Shown here: piece by piece, positions 43,882 through 52,361 of the stretch | Position numbering within the stretch: the first letter of the stretch is position 1 | Layout: every line of letters starts with the position of its first letter | Translations under genes and position numbers: made by a program | Notes under the pieces: model-generated | Told to the model about the DNA's origin: nothing | Databases searched by the model: none | What the model saw: only the letters and a program-made list of their open reading frames with translations | NCBI GenBank assembly: GCA_964352375.1 | Contig: CAYGSA010000003.1 | Location: 1-64,000 of the forward strand | Source: UBA1672 sp964352375 | GTDB lineage: Bacteria; Pseudomonadota; Alphaproteobacteria; Micavibrionales; Micavibrionaceae | Direction of reading: 5' to 3' | Length of the DNA stretch: 64,000 nucleotides

Positions 43882-45338
43882 TGAACAGAATGTATTTAAA
43901 TAGAGCAATCTCACAAAACGTGACTAAAAAAGCGAAAGTTTTTCTCGTTGCAGCGTGCCTTTTTGTCCCGACTCTAATAATGCCCACAAATGCAGGCGCA
44001 TTGTGTTCATCATGTGAAGATGCAATTAGAAGCGAATTTGGTGATCTATGGGGTGAGTCGCAAAGAAATTTTGATAGATATATTGATCGTGAATTTCAAC
44101 GCCTTGAAAGGTTCGTAGCACAAGATGTCTGGGCGCAGAGTGTTCTTCCCGTAATGATGGACATGGCCACAGAATTTACAATGGTTGCAATGTACCAAGC
44201 CATGATCGTCGGAATGTTCATTGACGCCGAAAGCCAAATGACAGCCCAACGCTTACTGCAAGAAATGCAAGCGGAAACCCATAAGCGTTACCAGCCCAGC
44301 ATTGGCATGTGTGAATTTGGTTCAATATCAAAGAGTTTGGGCGCAACAGAAATTCGAAGCGAAGCGTTTGCTGTTGTCTTAAGCAAGCGTTCAATTGACC
44401 GCCAGATGGGAATGGGGGCGACGGCAGGGGCAGAAGGCGGAAGATTTGATAAAAAGAACAGAATCCTTCAATTTGGCCGTGTTTTTTGTAACGAAAAAGA
44501 CCGCGCAGCTGCACTTGAACACAGCTATCTACAGCTTCAGGTCGGGTCGGTAACAACACCTTATGTAGCAGTGCCCGCAACAGCCTTAACAACGGCATGT
44601 TCTGCGACAAATTGGGATACAGGCTTCGACGCTGATCAAAGAGCGCGCCTGAACATGGACATCGACTATTTCTCCTTGATGGACCAGCCATGGACCATGA
44701 GTATTGATTTCACAAATCAGGCAATCTTCAGAACATCGGGGAGTAATCCTGTTCGCAATCAAGATGAAGAACATGTTCTAGCCATGAACAGTAACCTGTT
44801 TGGTCATGAATTATTTCCACGAATCCCAGCCAATGCATTGCAAAACAAGCCGCAAGAAAAGATATCTGCAATTCAAAGAACATTCATGGATATGCGTTCA
44901 ATTATCGCCAAAAGAAGTGTTGCAGAAAACAGCTTCTATTCTATTGCCGCCTTAAAGGCAGAAGGGTACCGAAGAACAGACGTGTCAGGCAATCTTACAG
45001 AACCAAGTGCGCGCCCTTACATGCAGCATATAATGGAAGACCTTGGCGTACCCGTAGCAGAGGTGGAAACCTTAATGGGTGCAAATCCAAGTTATTTTGC
45101 GCAAATGGAAATTCTTACGAAAAAACTCTATCAAAACCCTGGTTTTTATACAAATCTCTACGACAAGCCGGCGAACGTTGAAAGAAAAACAGTAGCGCTA
45201 CAAGCCGTAAAGTTAATGCAAAAATTTGACATGCTGCGTAGCTTCCTTCGTAATGAGGCAACCGTATCTGTTTTATTGGAAGTCGCGATTGTCGATCTAC
45301 AAAACGAAATTGAAGATGCAATTCAGGTGTTAGATTAG
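43881..45338 (+). CDS. tandem paralogue 3 of the array
   Basis: A 485-residue protein. Export/anchor segment AKVFLVAACLFVPTLIMP then NAGALCSSCED. The core has MFIDAESQMTAQRLLQEMQAE, HKRYQPSIGMCEFGS, VFCNEKD, a third cysteine TACSATN, NMDIDYFSLMDQP, DEEHVLAMNSNLFGH, IIAKRSVAENSFYSIAALKA and the ending FAQMEILTKKLYQNPGFYTN then LYDKPANVERKTVAL. The C-terminal helix differs from copies 1 and 2 and matches copy 4 (MQKFDMLRSFLRNEA against IQKFDLLKSYMRTEA). It is translationally coupled to copy 2. Function unknown. Confidence 0.8.
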   Translation: MNRMYLNRAISQNVTKKAKVFLVAACLFVPTLIMPTNAGALCSSCEDAIRSEFGDLWGESQRNFDRYIDREFQRLERFVAQDVWAQSVLPVMMDMATEFTMVAMYQAMIVGMFIDAESQMTAQRLLQEMQAETHKRYQPSIGMCEFGSISKSLGATEIRSEAFAVVLSKRSIDRQMGMGATAGAEGGRFDKKNRILQFGRVFCNEKDRAAALEHSYLQLQVGSVTTPYVAVPATALTTACSATNWDTGFDADQRARLNMDIDYFSLMDQPWTMSIDFTNQAIFRTSGSNPVRNQDEEHVLAMNSNLFGHELFPRIPANALQNKPQEKISAIQRTFMDMRSIIAKRSVAENSFYSIAALKAEGYRRTDVSGNLTEPSARPYMQHIMEDLGVPVAEVETLMGANPSYFAQMEILTKKLYQNPGFYTNLYDKPANVERKTVALQAVKLMQKFDMLRSFLRNEATVSVLLEVAIVDLQNEIEDAIQVLD

Positions 45339-45345
45339 ACGCGAA

Positions 45346-46731
45346 ATGAAGAATATGAAATTGAAAAAAGAAAAAAAATCTATAGGGAAAAAAGTCATCA
45401 CATATTATTTATGTGCTGCTTTGTTCATATTAACGGCAACAGCGACAATAACACTGAAGCCTAAACAAGCAAAAGCAGCTTTTTGTTGTAGAAGCTGCTG
45501 CACGTGTTTGGCCTCTACAATTTCCGAAGACTTAAGCGGCTGGGTCGGAACGTGGTTAAATATTAATATTTATATTACAACACGGCTGGTGCTGCATAGA
45601 CAAATTTTCATGGACACGGACTTTTGGCAACAATCTGTTTTGCCGTCTCTTATGAAAGCAGGTGTAACATTTTCGGCAATTGGATCATACCAAGTCTCAA
45701 TTATTGGCATGTTCATTGATGCGAAAGAGCAAATGGAAACGCAGCGCCTCCTCCAACGCATGCACGCGCGCACGCACAAGGATTATCAGCCGAGCATTGG
45801 AATGTGTGAATTCGGAACCCGCGTCACGACTTTGGCATCTTCTGAACGACAAGGTGAAGTTAACGTGCGCATTTTAAGCCAAAGATCGACAGACAGGTTG
45901 TTAGGAGCTACAGGAACAGCCACAGGAACGCAACCAGGTGTAAGTGGAGACATCATTACAAGATTAAGCAAATTCCAAACAGCATTTTGTGACGTGAAAG
46001 ATAATAACAGTTCGCTTGACAGCCTGTGCCCGCAACTGGCAACCGCATCATTAAGTGCGGCGGAAAAAGAACGCCTGAATAGTGATATTGATTATCAAAG
46101 AGTAATTGCAGATCCATTAACAATTCCCTTCAATCTCATACCGGGCGGAGCCCCCAATGACGAAGAAGAAACCATTTTTGCAATGGCAAGTAACCTATAT
46201 GGTTTTGACGCCTTTGGTAATGGAAATTTTGCGGCCCTTCAAAATGAGCCAGACAATGACATCGTAAGTATGCAGCAAGCCTATCTGGACTTAAGAGCGA
46301 CTGTCGCTAAGACAAAAGTGGCTGAAAATAGCTTTAATGCGATCATCGGAATGAAAAGCGAGGGCACGAATAATGCCTCCAGAGTATTTATTGCGTCATA
46401 CCTTGAAGAGCTCGGAATGCCCTCCGCTGAAATCGATCAGTTCTTAGGTCAAAATCCGAGCTATTATGCACAAATGGAAGTGCTGACAAAAAAAGCATAC
46501 CAAAGTCCTCTATTCTATACGAATTTATATGACAAACCTGCAAACGTCGAACGTAAAGGTGTGGCAATGCAGGCAATTGGGCTTATACAGAAATTTGATC
46601 TGTTAAAAAGTTATATGAGAACAGAAGCCTCGCTCTCCGTCCTCCTTGAGCTTGCTGTAATTCAGCTGCAAAGGGAAGTAGAAGACAACATATTGGGCTT
46701 TCAAAAAAACAGGTCAGCAACGCAGGAATAA
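45346..46731 (+). CDS. tandem paralogue 4 of the array
   Basis: A 461-residue protein, the shortest copy. A Lys-rich start and membrane/export segment (YYLCAALFILTATATITL) lead into a dense cysteine group AFCCRSCCTCLA. The shared core follows: MFIDAKEQMETQRLLQRM, HKDYQPSIGMCEFGT, AFCDVKD, SLCPQLA, DIDYQRVIADPLTIPF, DEEETIFAMASNLYGF, and YYAQMEVLTKKAYQSPLFYT with NLYDKPANVERK. It starts 7 bases after copy 3 and ends 2 bases before copy 5. Function unknown. Confidence 0.8.
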   Translation: MKNMKLKKEKKSIGKKVITYYLCAALFILTATATITLKPKQAKAAFCCRSCCTCLASTISEDLSGWVGTWLNINIYITTRLVLHRQIFMDTDFWQQSVLPSLMKAGVTFSAIGSYQVSIIGMFIDAKEQMETQRLLQRMHARTHKDYQPSIGMCEFGTRVTTLASSERQGEVNVRILSQRSTDRLLGATGTATGTQPGVSGDIITRLSKFQTAFCDVKDNNSSLDSLCPQLATASLSAAEKERLNSDIDYQRVIADPLTIPFNLIPGGAPNDEEETIFAMASNLYGFDAFGNGNFAALQNEPDNDIVSMQQAYLDLRATVAKTKVAENSFNAIIGMKSEGTNNASRVFIASYLEELGMPSAEIDQFLGQNPSYYAQMEVLTKKAYQSPLFYTNLYDKPANVERKGVAMQAIGLIQKFDLLKSYMRTEASLSVLLELAVIQLQREVEDNILGFQKNRSATQE

Positions 46732-46733
46732 GG

Positions 46734-48608
46734 ATGATGATACATAAAATGAAATCAAAACCAGCATTATTCCGCATCACTCTCGTTGCATTACCGCTTT
46801 GCGCCATAATAGCGTTAGGCTGGGTATTCTTGTCTCAAAAAGAAACACAAATAGGAATTAATCTAAGCGATTTCCGAGAGGGAACGATCGTAAATTATAG
46901 AATTAAGTCCGATGGTGATCTTGTCGAAGAGGCAAGCAAACAAGTTAAAAATGATGGTAAAATGTCTTTGCCCGTTCCACGTGAAATCGTATCTTCCAAA
47001 GACAATGAAAATATCGAATATGAAATAGATGTCAAATCTCCGGAAAATGAATCAGAACAAACATCGGCGCAAGCCCTAAAGTTGCTTTTGAATTTGAACA
47101 AAAAAACGGGCGATATCTCTTTGTCAGCAAATGGAATTGAAGAGTCTACAGGTCTAACACTAAAAACCGGACAATCATCCAAAAACTTGAGCGCGGATTG
47201 GGCCGGACAATTCTCGGCAAGTTCTTTGAAGGATGTGCTCGGGCAAAGCGGCATTAAAAACGATGAGATGATTCAGTTTGCATTCCAAAGTGCGAATATT
47301 GCAAATGATATAGATAGCGTGCAAACAGGGAAAATGGATGTTCTCTTTACACTTTTTGGAGATTCAAGCGGCTCTAGCGTCTCGACTGTACAAGGTAACT
47401 ACAGTTCATCTATGGCACAAATGGCGAGGGAATTATCAGCCATAATGTCAATGCAAACCTTTATCATTGGTAAATTCTTTGATGCACGGATACAACTTGC
47501 AACACAGCGAAAAATTCAGGAATTACAAGCCAGAGCCCACAAAGATTATCACCCAAGCGATCAAATGTGTCGCATTGGAACCTTCGTGCGAAGCATAGCA
47601 CACGCAGAGTCAAAATCAGAGCTTGATAAAAAAGCTCTAAACAGAATATTACTGAACCAATATCTCGGAATGCAAAATAGCACCGCTGCGGGAACAGCAA
47701 TAGTGAATAATGAGGCAAAAAGATTCGCTTTTGCGCGTAAATATTGTGATCCCAAAGACGCTGGCGGCGCGTTGGAGCAAGTTTGCGAAGGAGCCGATGT
47801 CGGTAATATTGTTGACATAGACCGTAAAAATAAGGATATCGATTATTCCAGAACATTGGCCCTGCCACTAACATTGCAAATTGATTTCACGGATACAACG
47901 GCAACGAACGATGAAGAAGACATCATCGCACTCAGCAAAAATCTTTATTTCCCAAAGGCATTTCAATTCTCTGACGGGGGCGGAATAAATAAACGAACAG
48001 AGCCACATTATGACTCAAGAAGTTTTGCATCGAAAATGTCCGTGGCACATTCAACATTCATCAATATTGTTGGCATGAAATCAAGCGCTCCTGAAGGACA
48101 GCCAACAACAGCAACAGCCACATCACCGCCACCAGGCCCAATGGGAACAGGGTCTATATTAGAAAATGTGAGGCGCGATCCATCAGTGACTGGTCCCATG
48201 ACTCCGCTACGAACAACGCGAGATACGCCGACAGTGTTAGCGGAAGACTCTGGCTGGGCGTATATGAAGGCAATGATGCGTGAGTTCGGGGTAACAAATG
48301 ACGCAGAAATTGACCAAATTTTAGGCGAAAGACCAAGCTACTACGCACAGATGGAGGTCTTGACCAAAAAAATATACCAACATCCTAATTTCTACACGAA
48401 CCTCTATGACAAACCGACAAACGTAAAACGTATCGGAGCTGCAATCGATGCCATCACAATAATGAATCAACGCGATCGTTTTGAATCCCACCTTCGCCAC
48501 GAAATGCTGAGCGCTGTGTTACTTGAAGAAGAGCTGAAGAGGTCTGCTGAAGACGTAAACTCTCAAATTCAAGAATCGATCGGTCAAATCGCTCAAGGCG
48601 ATAGATAA
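46734..48608 (+). CDS. tandem paralogue 5 of the array, with a different N-terminal domain
   Basis: A 624-residue protein. After a membrane/export segment (ITLVALPLCAIIALGWVFL) it has about 190 residues found in no other copy: beta-rich, charged (NLSDFREGTIVNYRIKSDGD) and without the cysteine group. The shared core begins near residue 230: KFFDARIQLATQRKIQEL, HKDYHPSDQMCRIGT, KYCDPKD, QVCEGAD, DIDYSRTLALPLTLQ, DEEDIIALSKNLYF, a Pro/Thr-rich insert, then YYAQMEVLTKKIYQHPNFYT and NLYDKPTNVKR. Last gene of the array. Function unknown. Confidence 0.8.
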   Translation: MMIHKMKSKPALFRITLVALPLCAIIALGWVFLSQKETQIGINLSDFREGTIVNYRIKSDGDLVEEASKQVKNDGKMSLPVPREIVSSKDNENIEYEIDVKSPENESEQTSAQALKLLLNLNKKTGDISLSANGIEESTGLTLKTGQSSKNLSADWAGQFSASSLKDVLGQSGIKNDEMIQFAFQSANIANDIDSVQTGKMDVLFTLFGDSSGSSVSTVQGNYSSSMAQMARELSAIMSMQTFIIGKFFDARIQLATQRKIQELQARAHKDYHPSDQMCRIGTFVRSIAHAESKSELDKKALNRILLNQYLGMQNSTAAGTAIVNNEAKRFAFARKYCDPKDAGGALEQVCEGADVGNIVDIDRKNKDIDYSRTLALPLTLQIDFTDTTATNDEEDIIALSKNLYFPKAFQFSDGGGINKRTEPHYDSRSFASKMSVAHSTFINIVGMKSSAPEGQPTTATATSPPPGPMGTGSILENVRRDPSVTGPMTPLRTTRDTPTVLAEDSGWAYMKAMMREFGVTNDAEIDQILGERPSYYAQMEVLTKKIYQHPNFYTNLYDKPTNVKRIGAAIDAITIMNQRDRFESHLRHEMLSAVLLEEELKRSAEDVNSQIQESIGQIAQGDR

Positions 48609-48649
48609 AAAAAATTCCTAAAACCTAAAACGAACCGATAAGCCAACAT

Positions 48650-48666
48650 TTGGCATTATCCTTGCA
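48650..48666 (+). promoter_or_regulatory. sigma-54 (RpoN) promoter of flgK
   Basis: TTGGCATTATCCTTGCA has the -24 GG and -12 GC exactly 10 bases apart, matching TGGCAC-N5-TTGC. It sits about 54 bases before the flgK ATG at 48720. RpoN-dependent hook-filament genes are usual in Caulobacter-type flagellar hierarchies. It also shows that an in-frame ATG at 48666, inside the -12 element, cannot be the start. Confidence 0.75.
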
Positions 48667-48719
48667 TGTGGATTGTTCTGCACACAGGTGCATATGATGA
48701 AAACGGCAAGGAAACAAGA

Positions 48720-51116
48720 ATGGGTATATCCAGCTTATCGACCGCGTTATCTGGCTTACAGATCAATCAGCAGCAAATCTCTGTCATTTCGAATAACATC
48801 GCAAATGCAGGAACAGAAGGCTATACACGGAAAATTCTGCCGCAAAGTACCCAAACTGTGAACGGCCGCTCTATTGGCGTCGTCGGTGAAGCGATTATCC
48901 GCAATGTAGATCTACGCCTAGAGCGCGACCTTTGGACGCAAGTGAGTGCAACAAACCAATTCAGCACACAAGAAGCCTATTTATCTCGCGTTGATCAATT
49001 TCACGGCGCGCCAAGTGCAAATATTTCTGTTGCTGCCGAAGTCGGAAAACTGCAAGATTCCTTTGCCGCGCTTGCAAACTTGCCCGATGACCAATTCCTA
49101 ATCGCAGACGTAGTCGATCAGGCGCAGGACACAGCCGATAAAATTAATAGCCTCGCCGATTTTTATACAACACTGCGAAATGACGTACAATCCGAGGCCG
49201 CGATTGTGGTGCAAAGCATAAATGATCTGCTCGAGCAAATCGCAGAGCTCAACAGCCAAGTACGCTTCGCGAATATTTCAGACTCAGGCGTAGCAGCAAC
49301 AGAAGATCTTCGTGACCAAGCCGTCAACGAACTGTCAGAGCTATTAGAAGTAAGTGTTTTCCCACGCTCCGATGGCGTGCTCGTAATCCAAACTCTGGAA
49401 GGAGTAGAGCTTGCAACAGTCACAGCAAAAGAGCTTTTTTTTCGCCCAACACCGCTCTCACCATCAAATTCTTATCCTGATACAGCGGCAGGAATCTTTG
49501 TAGGCGATCCACAAAGCGACGCCAATGCAATTGATATCACAGAGCGTCAATTAGGCTCGCAATTAGGTGCATTAATCACGTTAAGAGATGAAACATTCCC
49601 AAAGCAAATCGCGCAACTTGACGAGCTTGCGCATAAAATGGCGCTACGCTTCGAGGCGCAAGGATTAAGGCTATTTACAGACCAAACAGGCTCAGTGCCT
49701 GTAGACACGCCCCCAGATCCCTCAACAGATCCACCAACACCTGTGGGCTATGTCGGGTTTTCATCGCTCATTCAAGTCAACAGACTCGTCATTAATGATA
49801 GCTCTTTGATCCAGACAGGAACGGACGGGGGGACAATTCAAAGCGGCGCGAATGATGTCATCCGACGCGTGATAGAATTCACATTCGGTTCAGTGGATTA
49901 CCAAGAAGCCTCCAACAGTGACGCCGTAACATCCGTCGATATACGAGCTGCGGCGACAGGCGGAACAACTTTGCAAGACTGGCTTGGGCTTCCCGCAACA
50001 AATACGGTTTCAACAGGCATTGCACTCACTAACTTCGCCAGCGTTGCCGATATCGTCACAGCGGGTGGAACCGATGTCTTCGGAACAGGAGGAACGGAAA
50101 CAGACACATTTATTCTGCGCTTCGACGACCCAGATTTTGGAGCAGGCCCATATGACATTGAAATTGATTTGCGCACCGTCGTAGCTTCGGGCGTGAATGC
50201 GGCGCAAGATCTCGTCAACCACATTACAGCAGACCCAGACTTTGCAAGCGCTTTTGCCGACTTTGGCGCAACGGTGTCAGTCGGCACAAATGGCCAGTTA
50301 GAAATCACAAGCCAAGGCAACATAGAAATCGCAAACAGTGCACTTGAGCCAATCTCGGAGCAAGGATTAGCGTTTGTGGGGTTCCAGATCGGCACAACTC
50401 AAGCAAAAGACCCTTATTTTGATGTGCAGGTCGGCAATAGTGCTCCTGTGCGTATAACGCTCGATCCGACATATACGGAAGTTGAATTGCTTGCTGATTT
50501 GAATGCAGTGCCAGGCCTTGCCGCCGAGATTGATGCGGATGGATTTTTATCAATACGCCCAGGTAACAGCTTTTCAAACCCCGACTTTGGCGGTGATCTA
50601 AGTGTGATAGGCGGCCCTTTCACAACAACAGGCGCCAGCCTTACAGGCACAGCCTTAGGCCGTACCAGCATTGATGACGGAGTCAATATTGCCCAAGCTT
50701 TATTCGGAACATACAGTATCCCCTCACCAGGTGTGATTAACGCGGTATCTCCTGTAACAAACATCAATTATCAATCTGAAACAACCGTCGGCAGCGGAGT
50801 CTTCGTTCCCTTCAGAGAACAATTCTTAGGACCAAATGCAGCCATAGACTCTGAAATACGAGCTTCACAAACATTGAACGACCTATCGCAGCGCATTATT
50901 AACGAAGTGGCACAAGAACTCGCATTGGTACAACAACGCGGTGCAGACGAAGAATCTTTGCGCAGTCTTTTAAATCAGCAACTCTTGAATGATTCAGGCG
51001 TAAACATCGACGAGGAACTTGGGTTTTTGATCGTCGTACAAACGGCATATTCAGCTTCAGCCCGTGTGATAACGGTCGTAGATGAATTATTTCAGGAACT
51101 ATTAAGCGTAGTGTAG
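48720..51116 (+). CDS. flgK: flagellar hook-associated protein 1 FlgK
   Basis: A 798-residue hook-filament junction protein exported by the flagellar type III system. N-terminal SSLSTALSGLQINQQQISVI and SNNIANAGTEGYTRKI, and C-terminal VNIDEELGFLIVVQTAYSAS with ARVITVVDELFQELL, are the paired D0/D1 coiled coils of the family; the middle is Thr/Asp-rich variable D2/D3. The ATG at 48720 (MGISSLSTALSG) has AAGGAA before it. It is followed by flgL after 40 bases. Its place inside the secretion locus, without other flagellar genes, is unusual. Confidence 0.95.
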   Translation: MGISSLSTALSGLQINQQQISVISNNIANAGTEGYTRKILPQSTQTVNGRSIGVVGEAIIRNVDLRLERDLWTQVSATNQFSTQEAYLSRVDQFHGAPSANISVAAEVGKLQDSFAALANLPDDQFLIADVVDQAQDTADKINSLADFYTTLRNDVQSEAAIVVQSINDLLEQIAELNSQVRFANISDSGVAATEDLRDQAVNELSELLEVSVFPRSDGVLVIQTLEGVELATVTAKELFFRPTPLSPSNSYPDTAAGIFVGDPQSDANAIDITERQLGSQLGALITLRDETFPKQIAQLDELAHKMALRFEAQGLRLFTDQTGSVPVDTPPDPSTDPPTPVGYVGFSSLIQVNRLVINDSSLIQTGTDGGTIQSGANDVIRRVIEFTFGSVDYQEASNSDAVTSVDIRAAATGGTTLQDWLGLPATNTVSTGIALTNFASVADIVTAGGTDVFGTGGTETDTFILRFDDPDFGAGPYDIEIDLRTVVASGVNAAQDLVNHITADPDFASAFADFGATVSVGTNGQLEITSQGNIEIANSALEPISEQGLAFVGFQIGTTQAKDPYFDVQVGNSAPVRITLDPTYTEVELLADLNAVPGLAAEIDADGFLSIRPGNSFSNPDFGGDLSVIGGPFTTTGASLTGTALGRTSIDDGVNIAQALFGTYSIPSPGVINAVSPVTNINYQSETTVGSGVFVPFREQFLGPNAAIDSEIRASQTLNDLSQRIINEVAQELALVQQRGADEESLRSLLNQQLLNDSGVNIDEELGFLIVVQTAYSASARVITVVDELFQELLSVV

Positions 51117-51156
51117 AAAAAACGTACAGACAGAATAAAGGAAAAGGATAAAAAAT

Positions 51157-52350
51157 ATGACAGGCGTATCAACATTAGGACAGGCATTGAGGCAAATTGA
51201 AAATATCCAAAGCCAGCAAATAAGTTTTGCAGACCTATCAACTCAGCTCGCAACAGGCAAAAAAACGCAATCCTATTCTGGCCTTAACGCAGACGCCCTA
51301 ACCTCTCTACGCTCACGCACAGATCTAACCTCGCTTGACGTCTACATCAATAACATCACGCGCGCAGATACAACGCTGCAATTATCACTGTCCGCAGTAG
51401 AAGAATTCCAGGCTCAAACACAGAACTTTGCTGACACCTTAATCAGTCTTACACAGCAAGGGGATCACCAGCTTGGGCGGCAAGTGTCTTTCGATGATCC
51501 TGCAACGCCTGACGTAGAAGATATAATTGTTGGTAACACATCAGCCGATATTGATGTACCTCTTCAATCAGTTATCACACAAGCTGAATCACTTTCAGGT
51601 TTCGTGACAGAGCTTTTAAACACGCGTGAGGGAGATCGTTACTTGTTTGCTGGTGCAGATAGCTCAGAAAAACCGATCACAGACACAGGAACACTTCAGG
51701 CAAGCCTGAGTACTCTTATTACAAACTGGAAAAATGGAACGATAACCACAGAAGAACTGGTGGCAGATCTGTTCGATGGAACCGCTTTAAACGGAAATCC
51801 GAATGCGATCACAGACTCAACGATTGGATATTCGGCTTCACTCAGCAACGATGCTGCAGGCCGTGTCTTTGTTCGAGCAGACGAGAATTCCGAATTCGAC
51901 TATACCGCTTTGGCCAATGAACAAAGTTTGCGTAATGTAGTCGTCGGCCTTGCCGTCTTCCAAAACGAGAACTTGCCTCCTATAGTAGATGTCTATGAGG
52001 ACGGAAATTTCCCCGGTGTTCCAGATGCGAAAGGGGCGCCCGGATCAACGGCGGCAGAACAACAAGATAGCTTTTACGAACTGTATAACAGCATCATGAA
52101 AAATGTGCTGGAATCTATAGATGACGTTGATGACATTCGTTTCAGGCTGGAAACGGTTCGGGTGCAAGCAAATGAAACGAAACAAACGCAAACGAATCAA
52201 AGACAGCTACTTCTCAATACAATTGGCACAGTTGAAGATATAGATACAAACGAAGTGGCGATCAAATTAACAACAATTCAAACGCAACTTGAGGCATCTT
52301 TTCGGGTAACGGCCATTACGCAGAATTTGAGTTTGATTAACTTCTTATAG
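51157..52350 (+). CDS. flgL: flagellar hook-associated protein 3 FlgL
   Basis: A 397-residue junction protein of the flagellin superfamily. The N-terminal helix SQQISFADLSTQLATGKKTQ and the C-terminal QTQLEASFRVTAITQNLSLINFL are typical; LLNTREGDRYLFAGADSSEKP is a family landmark in the middle. Strong ribosome site (AAGGAAAAGGA) before the ATG. Co-transcribed with flgK; ends 11 bases from the convergent TcpQ gene. Confidence 0.94.
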   Translation: MTGVSTLGQALRQIENIQSQQISFADLSTQLATGKKTQSYSGLNADALTSLRSRTDLTSLDVYINNITRADTTLQLSLSAVEEFQAQTQNFADTLISLTQQGDHQLGRQVSFDDPATPDVEDIIVGNTSADIDVPLQSVITQAESLSGFVTELLNTREGDRYLFAGADSSEKPITDTGTLQASLSTLITNWKNGTITTEELVADLFDGTALNGNPNAITDSTIGYSASLSNDAAGRVFVRADENSEFDYTALANEQSLRNVVVGLAVFQNENLPPIVDVYEDGNFPGVPDAKGAPGSTAAEQQDSFYELYNSIMKNVLESIDDVDDIRFRLETVRVQANETKQTQTNQRQLLLNTIGTVEDIDTNEVAIKLTTIQTQLEASFRVTAITQNLSLINFL

Positions 52351-52361
52351 CGCCTCTAAAT

